Shown piece by piece: positions 14,825 to 22,225 of a stretch of 27,788 bases of DNA. Made by a program: the position numbers and the translations under genes. Source of the stretch: an uncultured Bacteroidales bacterium (GTDB taxonomy: Bacteria; Bacteroidota; Bacteroidia; Bacteroidales; F082); assembly GCA_937896505.1 (NCBI GenBank), contig CALBNP010000164.1, forward strand, positions 1 to 27,788, read 5' to 3'. The notes beneath the pieces were generated by a model, which was not told the DNA's origin, searched no databases, and saw nothing but the letters and a program-made list of their open reading frames with translations. Each line of letters begins with the position of its first letter. Within the stretch, counting starts at the first letter, position 1.

Positions 14825-14840
14825 TTTTCCTTTTGGAAAA
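14825..14840. promoter_or_regulatory. Palindrome between the divergent nan promoters (candidate operator)
   Basis: TTTTCC and GGAAAA around TTTT, located between the -33 and -7 elements of the nan promoter and just upstream of the esterase promoter element. The position suits a shared repressor or activator site, but no regulator gene is in the window and the sequence is of low complexity. Confidence 0.3.
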
Positions 14841-14852
14841 AGAAATATTCCG

Positions 14853-14860
14853 TAATATTG
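14853..14860 (+). promoter_or_regulatory. -7-like element of the sialate esterase gene
   Basis: TAATATTG differs from TAnnTTTG at one base. It lies 20 bases before the preferred start codon at 14881, so the leader would be very short. Confidence 0.4.
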
Positions 14861-14880
14861 CGGAAGCAAATTTCATGGTT

Positions 14881-16992
14881 ATGAGAAAACTGTGTCTAAT
14901 TATCGTTTTATTGTTGCCTTTTCTGCTGGAGGCTCAACCCGTGAAAGTGGCTTGCGTGGGCAACAGCGTCACCTTCGGCTACGGCTTGGAAAATCCTGAA
15001 AAGGAAAGTTACCCCGTTCAGTTGCAGCAATTTTTGGGCGAAAACTATTTGGTGGAAAACTTCGGAAAAAGCGGTGCAACGCTTTTGAGGAAAGGCCACA
15101 GACCTTACAACGAGCAGGAGGAATACAAAAACGCCATTGCCTTTGCAGGCGACATTGTCGTCATTCACCTTGGCCTTAACGACACCGACCCGCGCGATTG
15201 GCCGAACTATGGCGATGATTTCATCAAAGACTATCTTACATTGGTTCAGGATTTTAGGACATCAAATACAAACTGCAAAATCTACATTTGCCGCATGACG
15301 CCTATTGGTCACAACCATTGGCGCTTCAAGTCGGGGACAAGAGACTGGTATTGGGAAATCCAGCATTGCATCGAAGTCGTAGCCGAACAAGCCGACTGCC
15401 AACTGATTGATTTGCAGGAAATACTTTATCATCGCCCCGACCTTTTCCCCGATGCTTTGCATCCAACAAAAGAAGGTGCCGGCATCATTGCGCAGCAAGT
15501 CTATGAAGCCATCACGGGCGATTTCGGCGGCTTGCAAATGCCTGGCTTCTATTCCGATAATATGGTTTTGCAGCGCGATATTCCTTTGACAATCAGCGGA
15601 AAAGCAAATGCCGGCGACCAGATTTCAGTGCTGCTGCGCAAGACTGAAAAAAGAAAAGCCAAGGAAATCCAAACGCAACAAACCACGGCGGGAAAAGATG
15701 GCCGCTGGAGCGTAACACTCAATCCAATGGCTGCGGGCACAAACTACACTTTGACGATCCAAAGCAATGCTTCGACAAACTCTTCAAACACTGAAATCAC
15801 CTATAAAAACATTGCTTTCGGTGAAGTCTGGCTTTGCTCGGGCCAATCGAACATGGTTTTCCGTGTCGATCAAAGCATTGAAAATGAGCAAAATGAAATC
15901 AAGGCTTATCTTGCCACAAATCCCGATATCCGCCTTTTCAATGAAAAATGTAATTGGCTGACCAACGATTACGAATGGCCAGAAACGGCTTTGGATTCCG
16001 TCAACCGGCTGATGCACTTTGCGCCTGCCCAATGGGAGATGTGCAACGGGCAAAACACCACGGAGTTTTCTGCCGTGGCTTTCCAATTCGGCAAAATGCT
16101 TTCTGACAGTCTGAATGTCCCCATCGGATTGATTCTGAATGCCGTAGGCGGTTCTTCTACCGAATCATGGATTGACCGCAAGACCTTGGAATTTGAATTT
16201 CCCGACATGCTTTACAATTGGAAAGACAGCGATTTCATCCAGCAATGGGTGCGCGACCGCGCCAAAAAGAACATCGCCAAATCGGCAAACAAGTTGCAAC
16301 GCCATCCTTACGAGCCTTGCTATCTGTTCGAGTCGGGCATCTTGCCGCTGCAAGGCTGCGCCATCAAGGGCGTGATTTGGTATCAGGGCGAATCGAATGC
16401 ACACAACATCGAGACGCACGAAAGGCTGTTTCCGCTTTTGGTGCAAAGCTGGCGTAATTGTTTTGGCGAAAACTTGCCTTTCTATTTTGTGCAACTGTCG
16501 AGCCACGACAGACCAAGTTGGCCGGCTTTCCGCAACAGTCAGCGGTTGTTAATGAGCAAGTTGGAAAACACGGGCATGGCGGTTTGCAGCGATTTCGGTG
16601 ACAGATACGATGTGCATCCACGCTACAAGAAAGCTGTCGGACAACGCCTCGCACGCTGGGCTTTGCACGATTTGTATGGCTTGGATGTGGTTCCGTCAGG
16701 ACCGCTTTTCAAATCCATCGAAACTAAAGCCAACGCCATTTTCATCAGTTTTGACTATGCAGAAGGCCTTCACCCAAGCGACGACCAACCTTTGCGCACT
16801 TTCGAGATTGCAGAACAAGAAGGTCGGTTTGTCCCTGCAAATGCAGAAGTCGTTGGAAATCAAGTGAAAGTCTGGAACGATAGCATACAAAATCCACGTT
16901 TCGTGCGTTACGGTTGGCAGCCGACCACCGATGCCAATCTGGTCAATGGCGATGGATTGCCGGCTTCGACGTTTGGAGCAGGTTCATGGTAG
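14881..16992 (+). CDS. Two-domain sialate O-acetylesterase (SGNH hydrolase + SIAE domain)
   Basis: A 703-residue exported protein with a signal peptide (about residues 1-18, cut after LEA). Domain one (about 22-215) is a GDSL/SGNH esterase: S29 in GNSVTFG, N100 in GLND, and D191/H194 in DALHPT. Domain two (about 222-690) is a sialate O-acetylesterase fold: the opening GFYSDNMVLQRD, nucleophile S323 in CSGQSN, GGSSTESWID, GVIWYQGESNAH, and H579 in DVHPRYK. Both catalytic sets look intact. It should remove O-acetyl groups from sialic acids before uptake, outside the cytoplasm. It is divergent from the nan operon, sharing a 94-base control region. Start: ATG at 14881 is preferred over 14875 or 14833 because MRKLCLIIVLLL is a normal signal start. 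Confidence 0.88.
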   Translation: MRKLCLIIVLLLPFLLEAQPVKVACVGNSVTFGYGLENPEKESYPVQLQQFLGENYLVENFGKSGATLLRKGHRPYNEQEEYKNAIAFAGDIVVIHLGLNDTDPRDWPNYGDDFIKDYLTLVQDFRTSNTNCKIYICRMTPIGHNHWRFKSGTRDWYWEIQHCIEVVAEQADCQLIDLQEILYHRPDLFPDALHPTKEGAGIIAQQVYEAITGDFGGLQMPGFYSDNMVLQRDIPLTISGKANAGDQISVLLRKTEKRKAKEIQTQQTTAGKDGRWSVTLNPMAAGTNYTLTIQSNASTNSSNTEITYKNIAFGEVWLCSGQSNMVFRVDQSIENEQNEIKAYLATNPDIRLFNEKCNWLTNDYEWPETALDSVNRLMHFAPAQWEMCNGQNTTEFSAVAFQFGKMLSDSLNVPIGLILNAVGGSSTESWIDRKTLEFEFPDMLYNWKDSDFIQQWVRDRAKKNIAKSANKLQRHPYEPCYLFESGILPLQGCAIKGVIWYQGESNAHNIETHERLFPLLVQSWRNCFGENLPFYFVQLSSHDRPSWPAFRNSQRLLMSKLENTGMAVCSDFGDRYDVHPRYKKAVGQRLARWALHDLYGLDVVPSGPLFKSIETKANAIFISFDYAEGLHPSDDQPLRTFEIAEQEGRFVPANAEVVGNQVKVWNDSIQNPRFVRYGWQPTTDANLVNGDGLPASTFGAGSW

Positions 16993-16993
16993 A

Positions 16994-17896
16994 TTAGAAC
17001 AGCAAGGTAATCCCGAAAACCACGGTCAGCAAGAATGTCTTGACCACCTGCTTTGGGAGCATGGGGTCGAGTTGCGTGGGTTCCGTTTTCTTGATTTGGA
17101 CCAAATCTTTGGCAAAAAGAGGGACAAGCAGCCAGAAGGTATAGCAATAAAAAGGCAAGCGCTTAATGAGGCAGAACAGAGTCATAGCGACGAAACCTCC
17201 TATTATTAATAAAAGGTGATAGATAAATGCACGTTGCAGTCCAATCTTCACCACGAGGCTGTTCTTGCCCGAAACTCGGTCGTTTTCGAAGTCGCGCATG
17301 TTGTTGATGTTGAGCACGGCATTCGACATGAAACCCATGGCCGAAGCGGGTAGCAAAATGTTGAAATCGAGGTTCTTGGTGGATAGATAATAGGTTCCGA
17401 AAACTGCGGCCCAGCCGAAGAAGATGAAGCAGAACAAGTCGCCGAGGCCACGGTAGCCATAGGGGTGTTTTCCCAACGTGTAAAGCAAGGCGGCCATGAC
17501 GGCAGCGATGCCCAAAATGGCAAAGATGGCCAAATCCATAAGGCTATGGCTTGTGAGGAAGACCGACAGCAGCAATAAACCGCCCGAAAAGAGGCAAGCC
17601 AGACCTGTGAAGACAATGCCGAGTTTCATCTCTTTTTCGCTTATCGAACCGCTTTGCAACTCGCGTTGCGGACCTTTGCGTTGGGCGTTGTCGGTGCCTT
17701 TCTTGTAGTCGCCAAGGTCGTTGGCAAGGTTGGAGAGGATTTGAAGCAGTATGGCGGTAGAGGCGCAAAGGACGAGGGCAAAGTAGTTGCAATTTCCTTC
17801 AGCAATAGATAGGAAACCGCCCATCAGCACACCTGAAAACGAGAGCAGCACCGTCCGCGGACGGGCTGCCCTTATCCATGTCTTTAGTTTTGCCAT
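16994..17896 (-). CDS. menA: 1,4-dihydroxy-2-naphthoate polyprenyltransferase
   Basis: A 300-residue integral membrane UbiA-family prenyltransferase, the usual MenA length, with about eight or nine membrane helices. It joins a polyprenyl chain to 1,4-dihydroxy-2-naphthoate in menaquinone synthesis. The first aspartate-rich motif is N56LANDLGDYKKGTD69 and the second is NMRDFENDRVSGK (about 199-211); both bind the Mg-diphosphate of the prenyl donor. The preserved NDLGDYKKGTDN and the R-x-GPQRELQSG stretch after it are MenA-like rather than UbiA-like. The 3' end stops one base from the convergent esterase gene, so the two transcripts must overlap. No TAnnTTTG element was found in the gap upstream; it may be read through from the helicase gene. 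Confidence 0.92.
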   Translation of the reverse strand: MAKLKTWIRAARPRTVLLSFSGVLMGGFLSIAEGNCNYFALVLCASTAILLQILSNLANDLGDYKKGTDNAQRKGPQRELQSGSISEKEMKLGIVFTGLACLFSGGLLLLSVFLTSHSLMDLAIFAILGIAAVMAALLYTLGKHPYGYRGLGDLFCFIFFGWAAVFGTYYLSTKNLDFNILLPASAMGFMSNAVLNINNMRDFENDRVSGKNSLVVKIGLQRAFIYHLLLIIGGFVAMTLFCLIKRLPFYCYTFWLLVPLFAKDLVQIKKTEPTQLDPMLPKQVVKTFLLTVVFGITLLF

Positions 17897-17930
17897 GATG
17901 CTTTTTTGAAAGATGAACTATGACTAGTGT

Positions 17931-17978
17931 CATTGACTATGACCGCTGACAGATACCGTAAAGCGGTCATAGTCAATG
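17931..17978. repeat. 17-bp perfect inverted repeat between helicase and menA genes
   Basis: CATTGACTATGACCGCT (17931-17947) and its exact complement (17962-17978) around a 14-base loop. Outside this, further degenerate copies of the CATAGTCA/TGACTATG motif occur on both sides (17915-17922, 17979-17988). There is no T-run on either strand, so a standard intrinsic terminator is unlikely. Confidence 0.75.
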
Positions 17979-18003
17979 GTCATAGTCATGGTAAAAAACG
18001 AAC

Positions 18004-20142
18004 TTACTTTCTGCGACCACCGCGGTGGCGTGGCGAATAGTAGTCGTTGTCGTCGTAGCGGGCTGCACCGCGACGGCCTCTGCCTGATTCTCTTGAATCT
18101 CTCGAGTCGCGTGAGCCGCGTCCTGATTCTTTCGACGAGCTACGGCTTGCGCCGAAGCCACGTTCCGAACGGCGTTCCTTGCCTGAGGCATAGCTCTTCG
18201 AGCTGCCTTTTTTTTCAGACGATGACTTTTCAGATGCCGACTTGCGTTTTTTCTTTGGCATGTCGTCGTCGTCAAGGAAGATGTCAATGTCGTCTAAGTG
18301 TTCTTTCCAATCGGGGTCGAGCCATTCGTGGCCGTCGCGTGAGCGTTCCACTTTATATTTTGGTTTTTCGTCGTCGAAGTTTTTCTTTTTCTTTGGCTTC
18401 TTTTCTCTTGGATCGTCATCGAAGCGATCTTCGCGCGGTTTGCGTTCCTTACGTTCTTTACGTTCGCCTTTGTCTTTGCGGCTACCGCGTTCTTTCTTCT
18501 CGCCTTCCGAGCGTGGACTTTGGTCTTGTGCCACTTCTACCACGATGCCCCAAGGGTTGCGTTTCTGGTCGGCGAAGCATTCCAAAATCATTGGGATATA
18601 GACTTCTTCGACATCGACATACGAGTAGTCGTCGAACAAGTCGATGCGGCCGATGCGGATGTCTTTAGTGCGTGTCACGTCATTAATCTTGCCGATGATT
18701 TTAGGTGGCAGCACATGGTCGCGTTTGCCCATTCCGAAATAGAGACGCTTCAGACCTTTGTCGTCGTGGCTCTTCTTCTCCTTGCGTTCCTTGCGGTCTT
18801 GCTTTTCGTCCTTTTCGGTAGCGTTCAGGTCGATGGCGTTCTTGTAGTAATCCAAGAAGCGGTTGAAGTTGAGGGCTACCATGCGTGTGATGAGTTCTTC
18901 GCGGCTCATCCATTCGAGCTTGCGGAAAATGACGGGCAGGAAGTCGTCGATGTCTTCGCGGTTGATGTCAACGTGTTCGATGCGGTCGATGTGGTTGAAG
19001 AGTTGCTTTTCGCATACTTCCTTTCCGGTAGGAATCATGGCGCGTTCGAAGTTGCGGCCCACGATTTTCTCCAAACGTTTGATTTTGGTTCTCTCGCGCA
19101 AGTTGATGAGGCTGATGCTGATGCCGCGCTTGTCGGCACGACCTGTACGGCCGCTGCGGTGCACGTAAGTCTCGATGTCGTCAGGAAGGTTGTAGTTGAT
19201 GATGTGGGTGAGGTCGTGCACGTCGATGCCACGGGCGGCCACGTCGGTGGCGACGAGCAGTTGCAGGCTCTTCTTGCGGAAGTGGTCCATAACGTTGTCG
19301 CGCATGCCTTGCGAGAGGTCGCCGTGCAGCGAAGCGGCATTGTAGCCGTCCTGCACGAGGTTGTCGGCCACTTCTTGGGTCTCGAGTTTGGTGCGGCAGA
19401 AGATGATGCCGTAGATGGATGGCGTGTAGTCGATGATGCGCTTTAGCACCGCATAGCGGTCTTTGGCGGCCATCATGTAATACTTGTGGTCAACATTGGC
19501 GGTACCCGAGTTGCGTTCGCCGACGGCGATTTTCACTGGGTCGGTCATGTATTTGTTGAGGATGGCTTCCACTTCCTTAGGCATGGTGGCCGAGAAGAGC
19601 ATGGTGTTGCGCTCCTTGGGCATGTATTCGAGGATGTCGTCAACCTCTTCCTGGAAGCCCATGTTGAGCATCTCGTCGGCTTCGTCGAGAATCATGGTCT
19701 TCACGTTGGTGAAATCGACGCGGTTGCGGCGAATCATGTCGCGCAAACGGCCTGGCGTGGCGACGATGATCTGGGGTTTCTTGGCTAAGTCTCTGAATTG
19801 GACTTCGATGCTGGCGCCGCCATAAACGGGCACAATTAGGATTTCTGGAATGTACTTGGCGTAACTCTTCAAGTCTCTGGAAATCTGCATGCAAAGCTCA
19901 CGCGTAGGGCACAGGATAAGTGCCTGGACACAGCGTTGCTCTGCATCGATTTTGTTCAACAGCGGCAAGCCGAATGCTGCCGTCTTACCAGTACCCGTCT
20001 GTGCAAGGCCCACGAAATCAACATCTTGCTCCAACAAAATAGGAATCGCTTTCTCCTGAATTGGCATAGGATTCTCAAACCCCAGCTCCTTTATAGCCTT
20101 CAACAGAGCGGGATTCAATCCAAAATCGGTAAATTGTGACAT
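18004..20142 (-). CDS. DEAD-box RNA helicase with DbpA-like RNA-binding domain and long basic tail
   Basis: A 712-residue ATP-dependent RNA helicase. The Q motif (TDFGLNPALLKAI..PIQ) is at about residues 5-29, the Walker A motif AQTGTGKT at 47-54, DEAD at 153-156, SAT at 184-186, RGIDV at 304-308 and HRSGRTGRA at 328-336. A DbpA/CsdA-type RNA-binding domain follows at about 465-540 (RLYFGMGKRDHVLPPKIIG). The last 170 residues are a low-complexity tail rich in K, R, E, D and S with RG and SRD repeats. The build is that of DeaD/CsdA-like helicases in ribosome assembly and cold-stress RNA remodelling, but the exact role is not shown. Start: MSQFTDFG at 20142; the upstream ATG at 20178 overlaps the promoter element. 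Confidence 0.93.
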   Translation of the reverse strand: MSQFTDFGLNPALLKAIKELGFENPMPIQEKAIPILLEQDVDFVGLAQTGTGKTAAFGLPLLNKIDAEQRCVQALILCPTRELCMQISRDLKSYAKYIPEILIVPVYGGASIEVQFRDLAKKPQIIVATPGRLRDMIRRNRVDFTNVKTMILDEADEMLNMGFQEEVDDILEYMPKERNTMLFSATMPKEVEAILNKYMTDPVKIAVGERNSGTANVDHKYYMMAAKDRYAVLKRIIDYTPSIYGIIFCRTKLETQEVADNLVQDGYNAASLHGDLSQGMRDNVMDHFRKKSLQLLVATDVAARGIDVHDLTHIINYNLPDDIETYVHRSGRTGRADKRGISISLINLRERTKIKRLEKIVGRNFERAMIPTGKEVCEKQLFNHIDRIEHVDINREDIDDFLPVIFRKLEWMSREELITRMVALNFNRFLDYYKNAIDLNATEKDEKQDRKERKEKKSHDDKGLKRLYFGMGKRDHVLPPKIIGKINDVTRTKDIRIGRIDLFDDYSYVDVEEVYIPMILECFADQKRNPWGIVVEVAQDQSPRSEGEKKERGSRKDKGERKERKERKPREDRFDDDPREKKPKKKKNFDDEKPKYKVERSRDGHEWLDPDWKEHLDDIDIFLDDDDMPKKKRKSASEKSSSEKKGSSKSYASGKERRSERGFGASRSSSKESGRGSRDSRDSRESGRGRRGAARYDDNDYYSPRHRGGRRK

Positions 20143-20175
20143 GAAATTATTTTGTAAAATGTTTAAAATGAGCGG

Positions 20176-20183
20176 CAAAGATA
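20176..20183 (-). promoter_or_regulatory. -7 element of the helicase gene
   Basis: TATCTTTG on the minus strand, a perfect TAnnTTTG, 33 bases before the ATG at 20142. It supports that start over the one at 20178, which lies inside the element. Confidence 0.6.
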
Positions 20184-20235
20184 GTAATATTTAAAGAAAT
20201 AGAATCAATTAATCTGCAAAAGGTCATTTTTTCAT

Positions 20236-20243
20236 TACATTTG
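20236..20243 (+). promoter_or_regulatory. -7 element of the serine hydrolase gene
   Basis: TACATTTG, a perfect TAnnTTTG, 11 bases before the ATG at 20255, giving a very short leader. It is divergent from the helicase promoter. Confidence 0.55.
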
Positions 20244-20254
20244 CCCACTTCAAA

Positions 20255-21454
20255 ATGAAAAATAGCACGTTTTACATATTGCTGGTTTTCTTATTGTTGC
20301 AGGTTTCGTGTGGAAAGAAATCGCATGAAACCCGTCAATATGTGGTTAACGTGGATAGCCTGTTCATCAACTTGGATTCTGTTGACGTTTCTCGACGTGC
20401 ATCACAGGTTGATTGTTTTTTTCATGGTTTGGCCAATGCCGGACTGAATGGCGCGGTGCTTTATGCCGAGCAGGGCAAGGTGGTTTACGAAAATGCCTTT
20501 GGCTACCGGAAACTTACGGGTCGCCATCGTGACTCGCTGCGCGTTGATGATGCTTTTCAGCTTTCGTCTGATTCGAAGATGTTTACGGCCGAAGCGGTCA
20601 TGTTGCTTTATGCGCAAGGCAAACTCGATTATGACGACGATGTGAGGAAATACATTCCGGAACTGCCTTACGAGGGTGTCACGATTCGGCATCTGCTCAA
20701 CCATCGTTCGGGTTTGCCACGTTATGATGCGGTGGCCGACGAGTTTTGGCCCGATCGCACGCAGCCTTTCTCTAACGAGGAAATGATAAAGATGCTGGCC
20801 GAGAGGAAGCCTGAACGGTATGCCGCCCCCGATGTCACGTTTTTTTACAACAATATCAACTATGCGTTGCTGGCTTCGGTGGTTGAACGTGTCAGCGGTC
20901 AGCATTTCGAGGATTTCATGCACGACAATATCTTCGGGCCTCTAGGCATGGACGATTCGTTCATCTTCTCGATGCGTGACGACACGTCGGTTTCGCTTTA
21001 TATGAATACGCCAGTTCAAGGGCATACGATGTATCGCAATGGTCCCGAAGTGATGCAGAACGATTACCTGAATGGGGTGATGGGCGACAAGATCATGTTT
21101 TCGACAGTTGACGACATCTATAAATTTCTTGTTGCCTTGGACTACGACTTGCTTTTGCCTGACAGCATCCAATCGGAGGCTTTCGAACCAGGCTCTGAGG
21201 CTTGGAAACACGACGAAAACTATGGCTTCGGTTGGCGTATGAGTCATAACCATCCGAATGCGTATTACCATTTTGGTTGGTGGAAAGGCTATCGTAGTGT
21301 CATTATCCGTGATGTGGTACTCAATCGGAAACTGATAGTGCTGACAAACACTACACACCTCATTCCGTCAGATATGTTGTGGTCGTTTCTTGACGACACG
21401 ATGCATCAGTTGCCAGCGGTGTCTTTCGTCACGAGTTTGAATCCCACTCCGTGA
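20255..21454 (+). CDS. Serine hydrolase lipoprotein, class C beta-lactamase family
   Basis: A 399-residue lipoprotein: signal peptide 1-18 with lipid-anchor cysteine C19 (QVSCGKK). The catalytic domain is of the beta-lactamase class C / penicillin-binding-protein-like family: S105-D-S-K108 is the SxxK nucleophile motif, Y198-N-N200 the YxN motif, and HFGWWKG near residue 345 the third (HxG) motif. Such proteins include D-aminopeptidases, esterases and peptidoglycan-related carboxypeptidases; true beta-lactam resistance is not implied. The lipid anchor places it in the cell envelope. The last 49 bases of the gene overlap the 3' end of rprY on the other strand, so the final 16 residues are encoded opposite coding DNA. 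The exact substrate cannot be told from sequence. Confidence 0.85.
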   Translation: MKNSTFYILLVFLLLQVSCGKKSHETRQYVVNVDSLFINLDSVDVSRRASQVDCFFHGLANAGLNGAVLYAEQGKVVYENAFGYRKLTGRHRDSLRVDDAFQLSSDSKMFTAEAVMLLYAQGKLDYDDDVRKYIPELPYEGVTIRHLLNHRSGLPRYDAVADEFWPDRTQPFSNEEMIKMLAERKPERYAAPDVTFFYNNINYALLASVVERVSGQHFEDFMHDNIFGPLGMDDSFIFSMRDDTSVSLYMNTPVQGHTMYRNGPEVMQNDYLNGVMGDKIMFSTVDDIYKFLVALDYDLLLPDSIQSEAFEPGSEAWKHDENYGFGWRMSHNHPNAYYHFGWWKGYRSVIIRDVVLNRKLIVLTNTTHLIPSDMLWSFLDDTMHQLPAVSFVTSLNPTP

Positions 21455-22104
21455 ACGTTGAGCAGTTGCACGTTGGGGTCGTCAGCGAGATATTTGCGCA
21501 GTTTCGTCACATATACGTCCATCGAGCGAGCGTTGAAATAGGTGTCTTCTTCCCAAATGGTCTTCAAGGCTTTCGAGCGTTCAAGTGTGTTGTTCATATT
21601 TTCGCATAGCAACAGCAGCAAATCCGATTCTTTTGAGGTAAGTTTTGTGGTTTTACCCTCTTTGGTTAAAGTGTGGCGAGGCGAGTCGAAGGTGAAACTG
21701 CCAATCTGGAAAGTAGTTGACTGTGTATTAGCCAGCTCATATCTTGAATAGACAGCGTGGATTCGCATGAGCAACTCATCCATGCTGAATGGCTTGGTGA
21801 TGTAATCATCGGCACCAACCTTAAAACCTTCAAGAATGTTTTCCTGCTGGTTCTTTGCAGTGAGAAAAATGATAGGTATCGTTTTGTTAATTTTTTTGAT
21901 TTCCTTGGCCAGGGTGTAGCCGTCCATGACAGGCATCATCACATCGATGAGACATAGGTCAAATTCTTGGGTTTGGAATGTGTTCAAGGCTTCCTCTCCG
22001 TTTGGGCATAGGGTGGTTGGGTATCCTTTATTGATGAGGTATCCTTTGAAAATAGTACCGAAGTTGGCATCATCTTCTGCCAGCAAGATTCTGATTTTAG
22101 TCAT
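21406..22104 (-). CDS. rprY: OmpR-family response regulator, RprY-like
   Basis: A 232-residue two-domain regulator. The receiver domain (about 4-118) has acidic residues D11/D12, phospho-acceptor D54 in CLIDVMMPVMDG, T82 in FLTAKN and K104 in YITKPF. The winged-helix DNA-binding domain (about 135-225) has the recognition region ARSMDVYVTKLRKYL and ends NVHGVGFKLV. The opening LLAEDDANFGTIFKGYL and the FNARSMDVYVTKLRKYL block are close to RprY of Bacteroides fragilis and Porphyromonas gingivalis as I know it. It follows the histidine kinase gene after 121 bases and has its own promoter element. Its 3' end overlaps the convergent serine hydrolase gene by 49 bases. Confidence 0.9.
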   Translation of the reverse strand: MTKIRILLAEDDANFGTIFKGYLINKGYPTTLCPNGEEALNTFQTQEFDLCLIDVMMPVMDGYTLAKEIKKINKTIPIIFLTAKNQQENILEGFKVGADDYITKPFSMDELLMRIHAVYSRYELANTQSTTFQIGSFTFDSPRHTLTKEGKTTKLTSKESDLLLLLCENMNNTLERSKALKTIWEEDTYFNARSMDVYVTKLRKYLADDPNVQLLNVHGVGFKLVTKDTAGN

Positions 22105-22197
22105 GTTATATTTCTTGTTTTGAAAAAATATCTAAAATTAAAAAAGCAATTCCGATCACTGATTCTTTTAATCGTATGACCCTAAAAATTAACAGGG

Positions 22198-22205
22198 CAA
22201 AAATA
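22198..22205 (-). promoter_or_regulatory. -7 element in front of rprY
   Basis: TATTTTTG on the minus strand, a perfect TAnnTTTG, 93 bases before the rprY ATG, followed by a small CCCT/AGGG hairpin in the leader. It would let the regulator be made apart from the kinase. Confidence 0.5.
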
Positions 22206-22225
22206 GGAAAAAAACTGATATAAAG

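Noticed and set aside
14787..14876. N-terminal extension of the sialic acid lyase
   Set aside because: It covers the divergent promoter region; the NanA fold starts at MQKIIGLIDAPFTPF.
18520..19446. Long open frame of 308 codons on the plus strand inside the helicase gene
   Set aside because: It is a shadow of the helicase: the opposite strand carries all DEAD-box motifs in order, and this frame yields an odd V/D/A/H-rich protein with no recognisable domain.
20255..21454. Antibiotic resistance beta-lactamase
   Set aside because: The motifs are those of the broad class C serine hydrolase family, the protein is a lipoprotein, and nothing points to a beta-lactam substrate.
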